DNA from: Montifringilla adamsi
Taxonomy: Eukaryota > Chordata > Aves > Passeriformes > Passeridae
NCBI GenBank assembly: GCA_017590115.1
Contig: JAGGNK010008337.1
Span: 2,558,412-2,622,411 of the forward strand
DNA: 64,000 nt
Direction: 5' to 3'
The translations under genes were made by a program, and so were the position numbers. The notes beneath the pieces are model-generated. The model was given only the letters and a program-made list of their open reading frames with translations, searched no databases and had not been told where the DNA came from. Positions 10,346 to 22,440 of this stretch are shown here, in pieces. Numbering within the stretch: the stretch's first letter is position 1; each line of letters begins with the position of its first letter.

Positions 10346-12239
10346 AGTTATTTTCACCTTTTGCAGCATCCTAATTTCAATGGCACGAAGAAGGTGGTAC
10401 CTTTGGACCTCTCCTCCTCCCCCCGCACTGTGTGGCTCAGCTGAACCCCCCCAAAGGCTTGGGCAGGAGTCTTTCCTCAATGAGGGGGTTTAGATGGAGC
10501 AGCCCAACCTCACAGAGCTGATGAGGGGTGACCCCAGTGGCGGCAGGGTCCCCTTGGCAGAGGGTGGCCTCTGGCTGGGGCGTCCCTGGGGTCTGGCAGA
10601 TGATCCCCAGAGCTCAGCGCATCAAAGAGCCCCCAGCCAAAGGCTGCACCACCTGCACCAAAGCTCTAATGGTTCCCAGTTGTGAGTGCAGCCGCTCCAG
10701 GTGGTGAGAGCACAGGCAGAGCATCCCCGGGCTGCTTAACCCCTTCCCTCAGGTTTCTCTGCCTCTGTGCACAGGGGCTGGCTGAAGGTGGTGGTGGTGG
10801 TGGTGGTGGCCAGGGGCTCCTGTCACAGACACCAGCAGGCAGCAGAAAATAATGGGGCTTCGAATTTGCTTCCTGAGTCTCTGTATCAGTGCTCGTGGTG
10901 CCCACAGGGCACTCTGTGTATAGCCCTGCCCTTGGAAACCCGGGACACTCTGGGCAGGGAGGGAGCAGGGGATGGAGCCCCAAATAAACCTTTTTTCCCT
11001 CTGAGTGGCTGTCCTCTCCCTGCCCTCCTCCTGCAGCTCTACATCGGCGAGCAGAGCCCGGTGCCTGTGGCACTTCTGTCCCCCTTCCCTGCAGGCAGAG
11101 AGTGTCCTCTGGCAGCCCTTGCTCCATGGCTTGTGGCCATGAAACCCCCACTGGTGGGCATCCCCAAAAACCCCCCTGTGCCCCTAATTTCACTATGGAT
11201 AAAACTTATTTTTGTTGTTCTCCTTCCAACAGAACTTTTCCTTGCTCCCTGCCTGGCATGCTCCCCTGGGCTTTGGCTTTTCCATTTGGAGGCTTCGGGG
11301 AGGAACATCCCTTTGGGAGCTGCTCTACACCTGGCTGCTCCAATTGGCTTTTTTTTTTTTTTTTGATTGCCTAAAATCCCCCTTTAGCTGTTAGCTGTTT
11401 TCCTTACTTTTTTTCCCTCTTTCCTCTCTCCCCTGCTGAAGAGACAGCACCTTCCGCAGCTGTAGTGATTAAAGGGGAGGGGAAAAAGAAAAAGGAAAAA
11501 AAAAAAAAAAAGCTTATTTAAAGCAGAGTCTGGCAATATAAAATAAGGTGTGGAGGTGATGAATGATGCCGGGGTGCATTAAAGCAGGGGCTGGCATTTT
11601 CGACATCGCTCCTGCTCGCGGCGTTTGAGCGCTTTCGGAGCCCGGCTCTTTGGAAACGCCGAGCATCCGCCCCTGGGCCCTAATTCGGGCAAGTTTAAAA
11701 ACGTCCTCTGGGATTTAGGCAAGTTCTTGCTGTTTTTCCTCTCCTGAAGACCCGGGTGCTGCTGCTCAGATTCGGGGCTGGGAGGCCACGGGAGCTCAGA
11801 TCCCACCCTGGCCTTGCTCGGCCTGCCAGGGGAGAGGGGAGCAGAGGATGGGCGCCCCTGGAAGGCGCAGGGGTGGGAGAAGCCTCCCTGGCTTTTAAAT
11901 GCTTCTTGGAAGTGCATTCCCAGCACTGCTGTGGGAGGCAGTCAGGAGAGAGGGAGGAAAAGAGCAGAGCTCATTGCATGCGGGGAGCAAGGGCAGGTGC
12001 AGGGAAATTATGCATTTTTCCAGACTGGCTTATTCCCTTCTGTGTATTAAACATTATTTTAATATTCGAGTGACAATGTTTCATAATTAAGGCAAATGTA
12101 AGAGCTGGAGAGCACTGGAGAGCTGGGCTCGGTGTGGGGAGGTGAGGAAAATTCCCACCCCCTGCCCAGGATTAACCCCAGGCTGCAGCATCCTCTCTGG
12201 AAAGGACAGAGCCTGGCTCTGGAACCCCAACACACCCCG
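10346..12239. other. Intergenic DNA, GC-rich, no gene seen
   Basis: Holds a GGT microsatellite, a T run (about 11349-11364), an A run (about 11497-11511) and CpG-bearing sequence at about 11600-11850. The 199-codon + frame at 10767-11366 begins in the GGT repeat and ends in the T run, so it is composition-driven. No transposon or RNA gene recognised. Confidence 0.5.
10786..10810. repeat. (GGT)n microsatellite
   Basis: Eight uninterrupted trinucleotide copies. Confidence 0.9.
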
Positions 12240-12545
12240 TGCTCGGGCAAGGAAAACCTTTAACTCATAAAGGTTGTAATGTTAATACAGAAGAAAAGCC
12301 TTTTAAAAAATTACATTAGTTCACAGACATCTATTGAACTCATGAGGGGAAATCTAGCCCCTGAGAGATAGAAACTAAAGAGCTGAGCCATAAACCAGTA
12401 CGATAACATCCTTATTATAAGATGCAAATTAAGGGGCCCAATTCACTTTAAAAAAGCATTATGAGTATTTAATTTTTCTAGTGGGAATCTCTGAAGTTGG
12501 CCTGTGTATGGTTTTTTGCGCTGTGTACTTAAAATAAAAAAGAAG
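12240..12545. promoter_or_regulatory. Enhancer-like AT-rich island
   Basis: Sharp switch from GC-rich flanks to AT-rich, non-repetitive sequence. It contains a perfect POU octamer ATGCAAAT at 12422-12429, AAATTAAGG, TTATAAGATG (GATA-like) and several ATTAA motifs. This texture is typical of conserved non-coding elements near developmental genes. Conservation cannot be tested here. Confidence 0.4.
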
Positions 12546-14179
12546 CAAGTCAGCCAGGCCATGAAGGAGCTGCTGAAGGCAGAGCTGAGGATGCTGAGCA
12601 GTGCTCTGGGGCTGGGAGGAAGGAGCCGGTGCTGACGGGGGCAGCAGGAGAGGTGCTCACACTGGATTGGGATGGGGAGCCCGTGGTGAGAGCCAGCAGC
12701 ACTGCAGTGGGGTTTCAGTGGTGTAAAACGGGGTCAGAACCTGCCCTGGGTGTGTTTGAAGTGTTTCATCTCCAGAGCAGCGGGCTGGGTCCCCGTACGT
12801 CCCCACTCTGACAGCGGCGCCCTGCGGGTCGGGGGCCAGCTCTGGGCTGGTGCCCATCTGTGTTGTGTTTTGGGTTTTCTGCACAGCCCCTCCCTGCCCT
12901 CGGCCTTGCATCTCCTCCTGTGCTGCCAGGACGTTGCCAGCAGCGCTGTTGTTGCAGAAAACATTCAGTGCCAAAGGGACCACGGGACTTCTGGGTGCTG
13001 TGCTTGTGGCACTTCTTCACAAGGGGAGTGATTTGAGGCTTAACCATATCTGCTTAGCTGGGTTTTCCTGGCCATTTCTTGCTTCCTGGAGCTTTTTAAA
13101 GTTATTTTATTGGTTTTTTTCCTCCCCTCTGAAGTTGGAAGATGGTGCAATCGCTGCCCTTGGCTCTGTCCTTGCTGTTTGTCACATGCTGGAGGTTCAA
13201 GCCTCGAGCCAGGAGGAGGACTTGACATGCAAGGTGGGGACAGCTGGGACGAATAAAAAAGAGAGCCACAAAATACCAGGCCTATTCCCCATCCAGCTTT
13301 AGAGTAGGAAGATCAGGACTTGTTCAGAAAAGCACAGAAAATGTGGTACCCTCACTTCACACCCTCAAAGACAAAAGAGCTGGTTCAGCCACCTGCAAAC
13401 CAGAGCCATCCAGAGCCCGGAATTGTCCTTTCAAATGTAGAAAATAAAACAAGAACCCTGCCCTGGAAGATTGTTTTTCAGAGGGGCATTACACTGCTCT
13501 CCTATATAATGTGCAAAGGTCACAGGCTGAGCAAAACAGTGAGACCAGGTAAATACATTCATTTGAAACCCGGGGATTTTATTTATTTTGTGGCACCGTA
13601 GAGCATCTCTCCAATTCTGGGAGTGAGACTGGAATGGGATGGGGGCTCTGCAGCTCAGCTTTGGGGTCAGGCTCTGTTCCCCCACCTCAGCTTCTGCCTG
13701 GGGTTCAGGGCATGAAATAACTGGGTTTTTAATGTGCTGGGGAAAACCCTGCTCTCCAGGTGATCCCCAATGGCTGAGCTTGGACAGGGTCTCTGCTGTG
13801 CTTTCAAACTTCTCATCCCAAGGCTGCCTCCTTATCCCCTTTTTGACAATCAAATACTTCTTTCCAAACCACTGTTTGCAAGGAAAATTGCTGCTTTTTA
13901 AAGCAGCACTGGTGTCCCCAGCCAGCAAGGACCATAAAACAGCGCTGGGTAATGCCTGTGTCAGGCACTGGGCTGGCTGGGCCCCGAGTAAAAGGCTCCT
14001 TGCTTTGAGAGAATTTTTTTTTAAGAAAGAAAATAAATCCTGTGTACCTTATTCTTTTGTTTAAGAATCATAAATTCAGCAGCTAACAGGGCTAGGGGTG
14101 CATCTGGGCAGCAGCATGGGGCCATAGGTTAGTTAGCCTGGGAATATTTATGGGGCTTTGCCGGCCAGGCACACTGAGG
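12546..14179. other. Intergenic DNA, no feature recognised
   Basis: Mixed composition. Overlapping frames on both strands (up to 165 codons) carry no domain. No clear CR1, SINE or RNA gene. Confidence 0.5.
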
Positions 14180-14480
14180 GGGCTCAGGTATTAAACACCC
14201 ATTAAACCCCTCCTAAAAACCAACAACAGACCAACCTTTTCTGACGGAGCAGGGCTTACCATGATCCACAGACCTATAAAAAGAGCTATTTCAGTGGTGT
14301 TTTCCCCCCATCTCCTCCTGAATCTGCACAGGGGCACCTGGAGCGCCGTGCGGCTGTGGAGGGATGAGACCTTCACTTGTCGCTTCCAAAGCGAACTTTG
14401 TGGGAAGTCGAAGGATAAATACCCCAACAACATAAAGCCCGTGGACAAACCCCGCTGATAACTTTCCACAACCATTTCCA
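14180..14480. promoter_or_regulatory. Enhancer-like island
   Basis: Non-repetitive sequence with TATTAAAC, ATTAAAC, CCTATAAAAAG and ATAAATACC motifs and scattered CpGs (AGCGCCGTGCGG, TGTCGCTTCCAAAGCG), unlike neighbouring DNA. Possibly a conserved non-coding element. The CCTATAAAAAG at about 14272 is TATA-like, but no transcript is evident. Confidence 0.35.
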
Positions 14481-17039
14481 GCTCGTCTTGCACCCCCTAA
14501 ACCTCCCCTTTTCCTGTCGATTCAGGAGCAGGAGCCCCATAAATCCTTGGGAAGCGGCTGCTTTATCGGGCGGCCCAGGTTGTCCCCGCCAAACCGCGGT
14601 TGGGCAGCGGGGATAAACATCTGCACGGGGGAAATCCTCCCTCCGCCGGGAAGGCGGTTGTGGTTCTCAGCTCCAGAGCTGTGAAATGGGGAAGGATGTC
14701 CTTCCCTGTGGCTGGCAATTACGGGGGGCAGAGGAACAGCCGTGCTCCTGCATCCCGGAGCAGCTCTCCGGCAGCAGATGAGGGGCAGTGTGCTGGAGAA
14801 CAGAGCTGGTGATGGGTTGGGGAAGGGGTTGTAAAACCTCCCCGGGAGAGTAAATGCAGGTCTGTGCCCGTGTGTGGCTCCAGCAGCCCTTGGGAAGAGC
14901 GTTCCACATCACACTGCACCTTGGTGTATTAAAAAAAAAATAAATAAAAACAACCCAAATCCCAGTGTCCCTTTGTGCTTGCGTTTCGTCCCTGGAAAGC
15001 CTTTGGGAGCAGATGATGTGTTTGTGTCTCACAGCCCTCGCACGCTGAGGTTTGCACCACCAGAAAGGCCCAGGGACCCAAGGAAAGCTGGTCTCTCCCA
15101 GGAGCTGGGCTTCTCTGTCACTGGGAATGCTCTGGAGAGGCTGCAGGCAGAGTTTATCCAGGATGGAGCGATGCCCAATATCTGATTTGCCATCCCTCCA
15201 GACATGGTTCCTGTGTGGCTGGACTGCAGCTCCCTGGGACGTGCCGTGGGGCTGGATGCAGCTGGAATGCTGTGTGTGTTGAGGTGGCTGGGGACAAGGA
15301 GCTGGGAAACAGGGAATTACTGATTTGCAGCAGCACGAGTGGCTGCCTGGTACCTGGGTACAGGTGCTTCCTCCAGCTCCTGTGCTGCCCGCAGTGGGTC
15401 AGCTGCCTGGGTACATCCAGCCACAGCCAGAACCTTCCCAGGTATGTTTTTTGTCTGGTTTGTTGGTTTGGGCTATTTTTAAGACTGTGGCAGAGGTCCT
15501 GCTTGGTGCCAGAAGTCTTTCCAGAGGAGCTTCTCTTCACCCCTCCCTGACACCTCAGCACGAGTGTGGGGCAAGGTCTGACTCCTCGCCTGCTCCAGCA
15601 ACCCCCAGCCTGGGCTGGAGCAGCGGGGCTGTCTGCAGACCAGGGCCACCAGCTCACTCCTCCTTTCTTGCATCCCTATATTCTTCCACTTGGAAGGAAG
15701 AAAATGAACACCTCTCTGAGGTGCATTCAAGGAGGAAGCCTCAAAATTGGTGAGCAGCCTCAAAAATCAGCGGGAATCCCGAAAACACTTGCTACTACTG
15801 TATTTTAAAAATTTTAACGTTGCTTCCTGCGCTGCAGTGAGAAGGTAGAGGTGATTCCTCCTTGGCAGGGAGGTGCAGCAGGAAGGGGGTGATCTCTGCC
15901 CTGGCTCCAGCTGGGATGTGCTGCTCCTCCCACGTGGAGCCCCCGTGGCCGGGGCCCTTCTCCCTGCGCTGCCTGGCAGGTTTGGGCACGACTCGCCGGA
16001 GCCAGGGACAAGGTGGGGTGTTTCCTTCAAGGTCAGGATTTAGGTGGGTTGGCAGAGGGCTGTGGGAATGCTTTTAAGGTGTCGTGTTGCACGTTTGGAG
16101 TTTTGATCTGTTTTGTTTTGCTGCAAACAGTGTCAAGCTCTCCTGCCCTGCCTTTGCCCCGCGGATGAGCAAAGAAGAGTTTGGGCTGCTGGAGATGGAT
16201 GTTTTTCCATTGTCCATCCTGGTCCTCTGCTCAGCATTTTTCCTCCTCTTCTCCCCACCCAGCTCCCAAAATCACTCTACAAGGAGGTCAATGGGCCCCC
16301 AATGCACCCCCACGTCCTCCCTCCTCATGGGGCACTTAAGGGATGGGAATCAACCCCCACTTTTACATACTTGTAGTCACACTTGGAATATTAAAAACAC
16401 CAGAATGAGAGTATCTTTGTACCACACAGAGAAATCTTTCAAGAATTGGGGTCCAGGGTCTGTGGAGAGAAGAATGATCAGCAGTAATTAAAGATGCACA
16501 CACCTTGTCTCTCAGAACCGCAGGCATTTTTGCAATGGATGGTCGAGGTGCTGGCTGCAGGAGTTTGGGGTGGCTGTGAGGGTGTGCAGTTCAGCAGCTG
16601 CCTTGCATTTATGTTACTGTTATTATTTAATGTGCTTTAATTGCATAAACTCTGTCCCATCAATGCTGGGCTCACAGCCTGGCCACTGCCCCTCCTGGCA
16701 CCCTCTGCTGCAGATTAAAGACCTGGTGCCACCAAGCAGGGCTCACCACCTGGATTTGTGCTGCTGGCTCCCATCAGGATGGGATATCTTCATGGGATAG
16801 CCCGAAGACAAACCATCCTGGCACTCCAGCAGCGCTGTCCTCCCTGTGCCTCTGGGAACTGCGGGCACAGCCACATGCATGACCTGCTCCTCTGGCCTCT
16901 CCTGCACTACACTGCAGCCTCAGATGCATTTCTAACTCCTCTGAAACATTTTGGGGGTCTCTTTTGTTTTACACCTCTTTCCTTTCCTCTGACATGTCCA
17001 AATCATCTCACCCCTTCCTCAGCACTGACATAAAAATGC
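14481..17039. other. Intergenic DNA, no gene seen
   Basis: GC-rich, with an A-rich tract near 14931-14950. The 167-codon antisense frame at 15154-15657 and the 142-codon sense frame overlapping it cannot both be real, and neither shows a domain. No repeat family recognised. Confidence 0.5.
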
Positions 17040-17330
17040 AGCTGAGAAAACGCTGAAGCTGTTTCCACAACTGCTGTGCTAAGAAGTAAAGTAAACCAGA
17101 AAGTTTAACTTAAAGTTACTACACTGAGAGCTTCCTCTTTAAACCAGCTTGGGGCAGGGGGAAGAAGTGAGAGTCCTTGGTAATTAGATTCCCCTCCCTC
17201 ATCCTAATTGCATTAACAATAAGTCAGCTCTAAAGATCTGTTTCTTTTTAAGTTTTCTTGAATTTAGCCTTTGTCTGAGACTCTTGGAACAACAGAGCTG
17301 CAGTAAATATGATTAACCTGTAGGCAGTGG
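17040..17330. promoter_or_regulatory. Enhancer-like island
   Basis: Repeat-free, A/T-biased stretch with TTTAACTTAAAG, GGTAATTAG, CCTAATTGCATTAACAAT (about 17203) and ATATGATTAAC motifs. Homeodomain-type ATTA/TAAT cores are dense and the flanks are GC-richer. Candidate conserved regulatory element. Confidence 0.4.
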
Positions 17331-20300
17331 CTGGGGTACGTTGGCTGTGCCCTGTGGACACTCAGCCTGCCCTGGAGAACCACGGGGCTCTTGGAAAGCA
17401 GCCCCTGCCAAATCCAGGGAGTGGAGCAGCCAGCGTGGTGAGCTGCTCCCTCTGACCAAGGAGGCTTTGTCTTAAGGGATAGTTTGGTGGGAAAAGCTAC
17501 CTTTTCCTCAGCAGGGCTTTTTTCCCCCCATCCCTTTCCAGGGTTGGAGTTTTATTTTGGCAATGCTTCTTTCAATACCTTCTACAATTCCAGAGTGCCA
17601 AATTCCTTTAAACTCTGCTTAAAGCAGATGTATATTGTGTATTTTCTCTTTTAGAAGAAGAGAGGCTGTTGAGTTAATAGATAATTAGGTGCTGGGTCCA
17701 TGGGCTGCACAGAGGCATGGAGAGAAACCCACGGGCAGGGAGGATGAAGATAAAGCTCCCACACCAATGTAGGATGTTCCCTTTCCCTTAACTGAGGTCA
17801 GGACAGGTCTTGTTCAATTAGAGGTGAGCACTGAGGGCTTCTTGGTGACCTTCCACCGAAATTTTGTGCTGTTGAAAGCTGGTGGTTGCACAAGAGTCGG
17901 GCGGCGCTGCACCTCGGGACTCCTGTGAGCTCCTGACACATCACAGCTCCCCATCTGTTAGAAAAAAAACAGTGCTGATGCTTCAAAAATATTAATTGTT
18001 GGGGATCTCTGTAAATTCTGCATTGAAGGAGTCTGTCCTCCATACTGCTTAACCCAAGTCTGTGCTCTGCAGGGCTTTTCTGCAAGAATTTCTACTGGGT
18101 ATGAAGACAAGGAGCAGCATGGTGATAATGCAGAGACCTTCAGCAGGAAAAAAGAGAGCTCATGTCCCCAAAACACAACTACTCCTGGATGCCATTAACT
18201 GGGAAACCTGTGGAGAAGGGGCACTGCAGCGTGCTGTCTCCATCAGGAGCACATCAGTGGGGCTGAAGCTGCTCAGGGATGGGGGGATGAGCCGAGGGTG
18301 ACACCAGCACTTGCGGGGACTTCACTGTCCCATGGGGGCTGACCTGTGAGGGCAGAGCTGGCTGCAGGCCACAGGCTCCTCTGACAGCACCAGGAGCCAC
18401 CCAAGGAGCAGCTAAGAAATGGGGACAGAGACAGAGAGGATGGCGGAGACGAGGTGACACCCCTTAAACAGCTCTCCCACCAACCATCATGTGCTCAGTG
18501 AGCCCCGAGGGCTGCCCTGCCTGGCCAGGGGTGTTAATGACCTTCAGCTGCGGCCACCCTGTCCCTGATTGCCCTCAGCTGGGCCCTGCCCCTCTGCAGG
18601 TGTTCCTCGTGGGGCTGATTGCAGCCCCTCACAAAGGCAGCAGCCTTTGGGCTCCATTTTGGTGCTGTCTGGATGGCCTGAGGGTCCCCTGCAGCTCATA
18701 AAGGCACTGCTAACAACAAGTTTGGGGTTTTTTTGGTGCTGTCGGGATGTCCTTGGGGTCCTGTGTGGGGTGAGCTCTGTCAGCCCCATCTGCTCTGCCC
18801 TGCTTGCACCTCAGCTGCCTTTGCTTCTTGGACTGGGCCTGGGAGACGCTGCCTGTGCTCTTCGTTTGCAGTTTGCCTGGCTCACAAAAGGACATTTTTG
18901 GGCTCAAACTCCCTCTGGGATTGTGCAAGGTTGGTGCTTAGAAGTGCCAGCTTACTGTGAGTGTCCAGCAAGGGGGAAAGAAAAGAGAGGATGTGCTTGC
19001 AGAGGACAGAGACTTTTGTGAGGCGCTTCCAGTTGAATTTTCCTCGTGCACCGTGCTGAGAGTCAGGGGCACCTCATCTTTGTGACCACCGTGGATTTTT
19101 CCTGCTGGGAAGGACAAGATGCTCACCAGGGAGCTTCTCTCCGCGGGGCAGGTGAGTGGCTCCTGTAGCTGCTGCTCTTTACAGCACTCCTGTCCTTAGG
19201 TTCAGCCCTCTGCAGACAGCTGCGATCTCTGCAGGATCTCGTGAGGGGCACCTGCAATAGCTGTCCTATCTCAGTCCCTCTCCCACTTTTGCCAGAGGGG
19301 AGAGCTCCGTGTGGGCTGTGTGTGAGCTTTTTTGGAAAGCCTCTCTGCTCCCTGGCAAGAGAAATGCTTTTGGGTGTTGTGAGAGTGCAGGGTTGTGCAG
19401 GGCTGCTCTAGAGCTGCAGGAACGCTCTGTGCTGGGCTGTTCATTGTGACAACATGGGTTGCTCTGTTTTTCTGGGCAGAAATAATTTTTTTTTTTTCTT
19501 TCTTGTACCTGAAATTTCTGGTTTTGGGAAAGGCTGTACTTCAGTGTTTCAGTGGGCAGAACATTATACAGTTTTTCTAAGTTTGAAGTTCTTTGGTGGT
19601 TGGTAAGTGTTGACAAACTACAGAAAAAAAAATCTCCAAACCATATTGCTTGGAGACACCAGTGCCTCTTGTGAGTGCTAAGAGGGAGGGAACGCTCAGC
19701 CTCTCTGATGTGCAGCTTTGTGCCATGCCTGGTGTTTCCCTCGCTGGTGAGTCAGGGATGACACCACGGGTTAATTCCTCTTTGCCCTGGGGAAGTTGCA
19801 GAAGCCGATGTGGTGGCTGGAGACCAGGCTGTGTTAAACTGCTGGACTTTGCTGTTGAAATGCCCTCCCTGCACAGTTCTGCAAGGGGCTGGATGGGGTG
19901 AGCAGGAGGATTTGGGGCTGGGGGATGCCCACAGCTGGTGCTGCCTGTGGCTGTGGTGGATGCAAGAAAAAGCAGGAGATGTAGGTCCTGTTATTCCCTT
20001 CACAGCCCCCTCCCCACTGCAGACTGATCTTGGCTCCAGTGAGAATGCCCCGCTCAGGGGACAGCTTTTCATCCATTTTCCTCCTCTCAGAAGCACTGTG
20101 GAAGCTTATCCAGGGGTGTGTCTGGGGTCTGTGTGGTGCAGAGCTCAGCCCAGCTCTCTTGGGACACAAGGATCTGTCTCATGGCTCTCCCTGTGCTTTG
20201 GTAGGATCCTGTCACCTCGCCCTTGAGGGCACCACAGTCCTGACCTATCTCCCTCCCCAGCCACCCTCCTCCCCTCTGAAAGCCCCAGCAAAGGTCAGCT

Positions 20301-20959
20301 TTGTGCATGGCTTGGCAAGCCCACACCACGACTGGCTGGACTGGTTTGAAAATGCCTGGTGGCAGCTGTGGCCTCTTTGGGGACTGCCTCTCCCTGGGAA
20401 TGAGTCACAGCCCAGGCCAGCGTGGCTGTGCACTGTTAGGAGTCCATCCTGCTGCCCACCCTGCTGGCCCTGCCTGGATTCATCCATCCTCATCCTGCTG
20501 TGGCTCCAGCTGAACTTGGTGGTGTTACCTTGGAGGAATTTGAGGGAGTCTAGAATAGATTTCTAGGTAATAATAGATAACATAGAAATTATTTTGGCCA
20601 CTCCTTCTTCTGCCCATCCATCTGTGGCACAGGGGATGAGGCTTTAGTTTCTGAGTCACACCAGCAGCCAGGATGGCAAGATGAAGGCTTATCCATTAAA
20701 ACACCATCCCTGAGTCCTGCAGACCCGGAGCCGTGCTCATCAGCGCTTGTTTGAGCGATTAAGGACTGTGCCATTAGTCTGCTGCTTAATGAATATTGAA
20801 ATGCTGCCTGGAAATGAAAAGGCATCTCTTTTTCTGCGGCACAAACAAAGCAGGGATGTTTTCCACTCAGAGGGATGGTCCCTAAGTGTTGGGTGTCAGC
20901 CCTCTGGAGCTGCAGCGACGCCCTCGCCTTTGAGCTGAAGGGAGAAGTGGGAATCTTGT
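17331..20959. other. Intergenic DNA, no gene seen
   Basis: GC-rich with short T runs. Open frames up to 178 codons (20030-20566) overlap others on both strands and are attributed to high GC. No transposon, RNA gene or clear regulatory island. Confidence 0.5.
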
Positions 20960-21125
20960 GGCTGGTAATAGCCAGGCCATTATTTTAAGGATAAAAATGT
21001 TTAATGTACAATAACGAGTCACATAATGAATGTCCAAATGAGTGATGTTTTCTTCAGTTTTACATTCCCAGAGGAGCAGAAAGTATTGGTCACTTTGACA
21101 CGGGAAGCAGTCAGGCAATTACACT
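20960..21125. promoter_or_regulatory. Enhancer-like AT-rich island
   Basis: Compact block with CATTATTTTAAGGATAAAAATG, TGTACAATAACGAGTCACATAATG and AATGAGTGATG motifs, i.e. ATTA-type and AP-1/Maf-like (GAGTCAC) sites. Not repetitive. Candidate conserved element. Confidence 0.35.
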
Positions 21126-21980
21126 GGTGTGCTCTGAAAAGAGGGGATTTTATTTCATAACAATTTCATAACAAGAAACTTGAGGAAAGGCCCAGAACAC
21201 TCTGTGCTTCCTGGTCACTGCTTTAATTCAATTTGCCTCTGCTCCAGGTTAAAAAGGGATGTGGGTTTTGGGGCTGTCAAGCTAGTTTTGGCTTTTTGGA
21301 AGTGAGGAGCTGGGAAGGAGAGCAGGAAGGCATCTCTAAAGGATTTCTTCTTCCTATAGAAAGCCAAATGAGAATTAATGAGTCCTGGTTACCCTTTGTG
21401 GCGAGGGGTGGTGGTGGGTGCCACCAGCCAGGAGCAAAGCTGGGCTTGCTCCGGGTGGGACATGTGCTTGCCATGTGCTCATGGATGGGTGCTGGTCTGC
21501 TCTGACCCCGCTGCTGCATTACCAAAACTCTCTGTGGCTTCAAGGGGTTTGCCCAGAAGCTTTCAGTACTTTCTTTATTATTTTCTTTCTTTCTTTCTTT
21601 CTTTGCTTTTTCATAAGTGAGTTAATGAGAGAAGTTGTACAAAATATTTTGAGATTTAAGACTCGTTTTCTTCCCTTACTGAAATTTTGGGGAAAATGGT
21701 ACCCTTTTATTTTAGCTGGGCAGCACCACCTAAATATTTGTCGTGGTTCAGAAAACAATGAAACCTGGGTAACCTCAGTGATGCTGGAAAATCAGTCTCA
21801 TGCCTGCCATGTGCAGGAGAGGTCTCAAATGTTGCCTAGGAAAGCAAAGTTTTAGTGCTCAGAAAAGAAAAACATTCCAGGTTTTATCTATTTTACTGAA
21901 GGCTAAAATGAATTCTTAGGCATATTTTATAAGAATATTTGTTTTGTGTTTAGCCCAGCATTAAGGATATTTTTTTCCTT
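21126..21980. other. Intergenic DNA with a TTTC microsatellite
   Basis: Apart from the TTTC repeat nothing is recognised. The region from about 21880 becomes AT-rich and may belong to the island that follows. Confidence 0.45.
21581..21604. repeat. (TTTC)n microsatellite
   Basis: About six tetranucleotide copies. Confidence 0.9.
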
Positions 21981-22440
21981 AATAAGCTCAGGCCGGAGCT
22001 CCCGTCGCCGCAGCCCGAAGGACGTGTTTGGTGAGGATGAAAAATGAACATATTATTTCCCTATCAATAGCAGGCCAGGCTGATCAATGCCGACCAGCTC
22101 TGCCCCAGCGTGCTGGCAGGAGGGCCGCCCTGCCTGAGCAGTGCTGGGACTTCATCTCTAATGTGGAGCTTTCAACCACGGGGCCGACAAAATGCCTCTC
22201 TGACAGCCAAGCCATTAATTACCATCATCTGAGCCTAATTCATTCATCCCTTTCCCTCTCATGCAGAGGGACAGGGAGGGCCGAGGGCACTTGGGGAAAC
22301 ATAGGCATGATTCCATATTCGTTATGCGGCGAGCGCTGACTGCGACTTTGTTGGTTGCAGTGGCTTTAATTGAATTGGCTTGCCAATAAAGCTGTTGTCA
22401 TTCAGTAAGTGAATTTGTTGTACTACTCGCACCACAGCTG
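21981..22440. promoter_or_regulatory. Strong conserved-enhancer candidate
   Basis: A CpG-bearing start (GCTCCCGTCGCCGCAGCCCG) leads into motif-rich sequence: ATGAACATATTATTTCCC, TGATCAATG, GCCATTAATTACCATC at about 22211, CCTAATTCATTC, TTTAATTGAATTGGC and GCCAATAAAGC, then CATTCAGTAAG. Several homeodomain cores and a CCAAT box sit in unique, low-repeat DNA. Of the islands in the left half this looks most like a deeply conserved developmental enhancer. Confidence 0.45.

Noticed and set aside
10767..11366. 199-codon sense ORF
   Set aside because: Begins in a GGT repeat and ends in a T run. Composition-driven.
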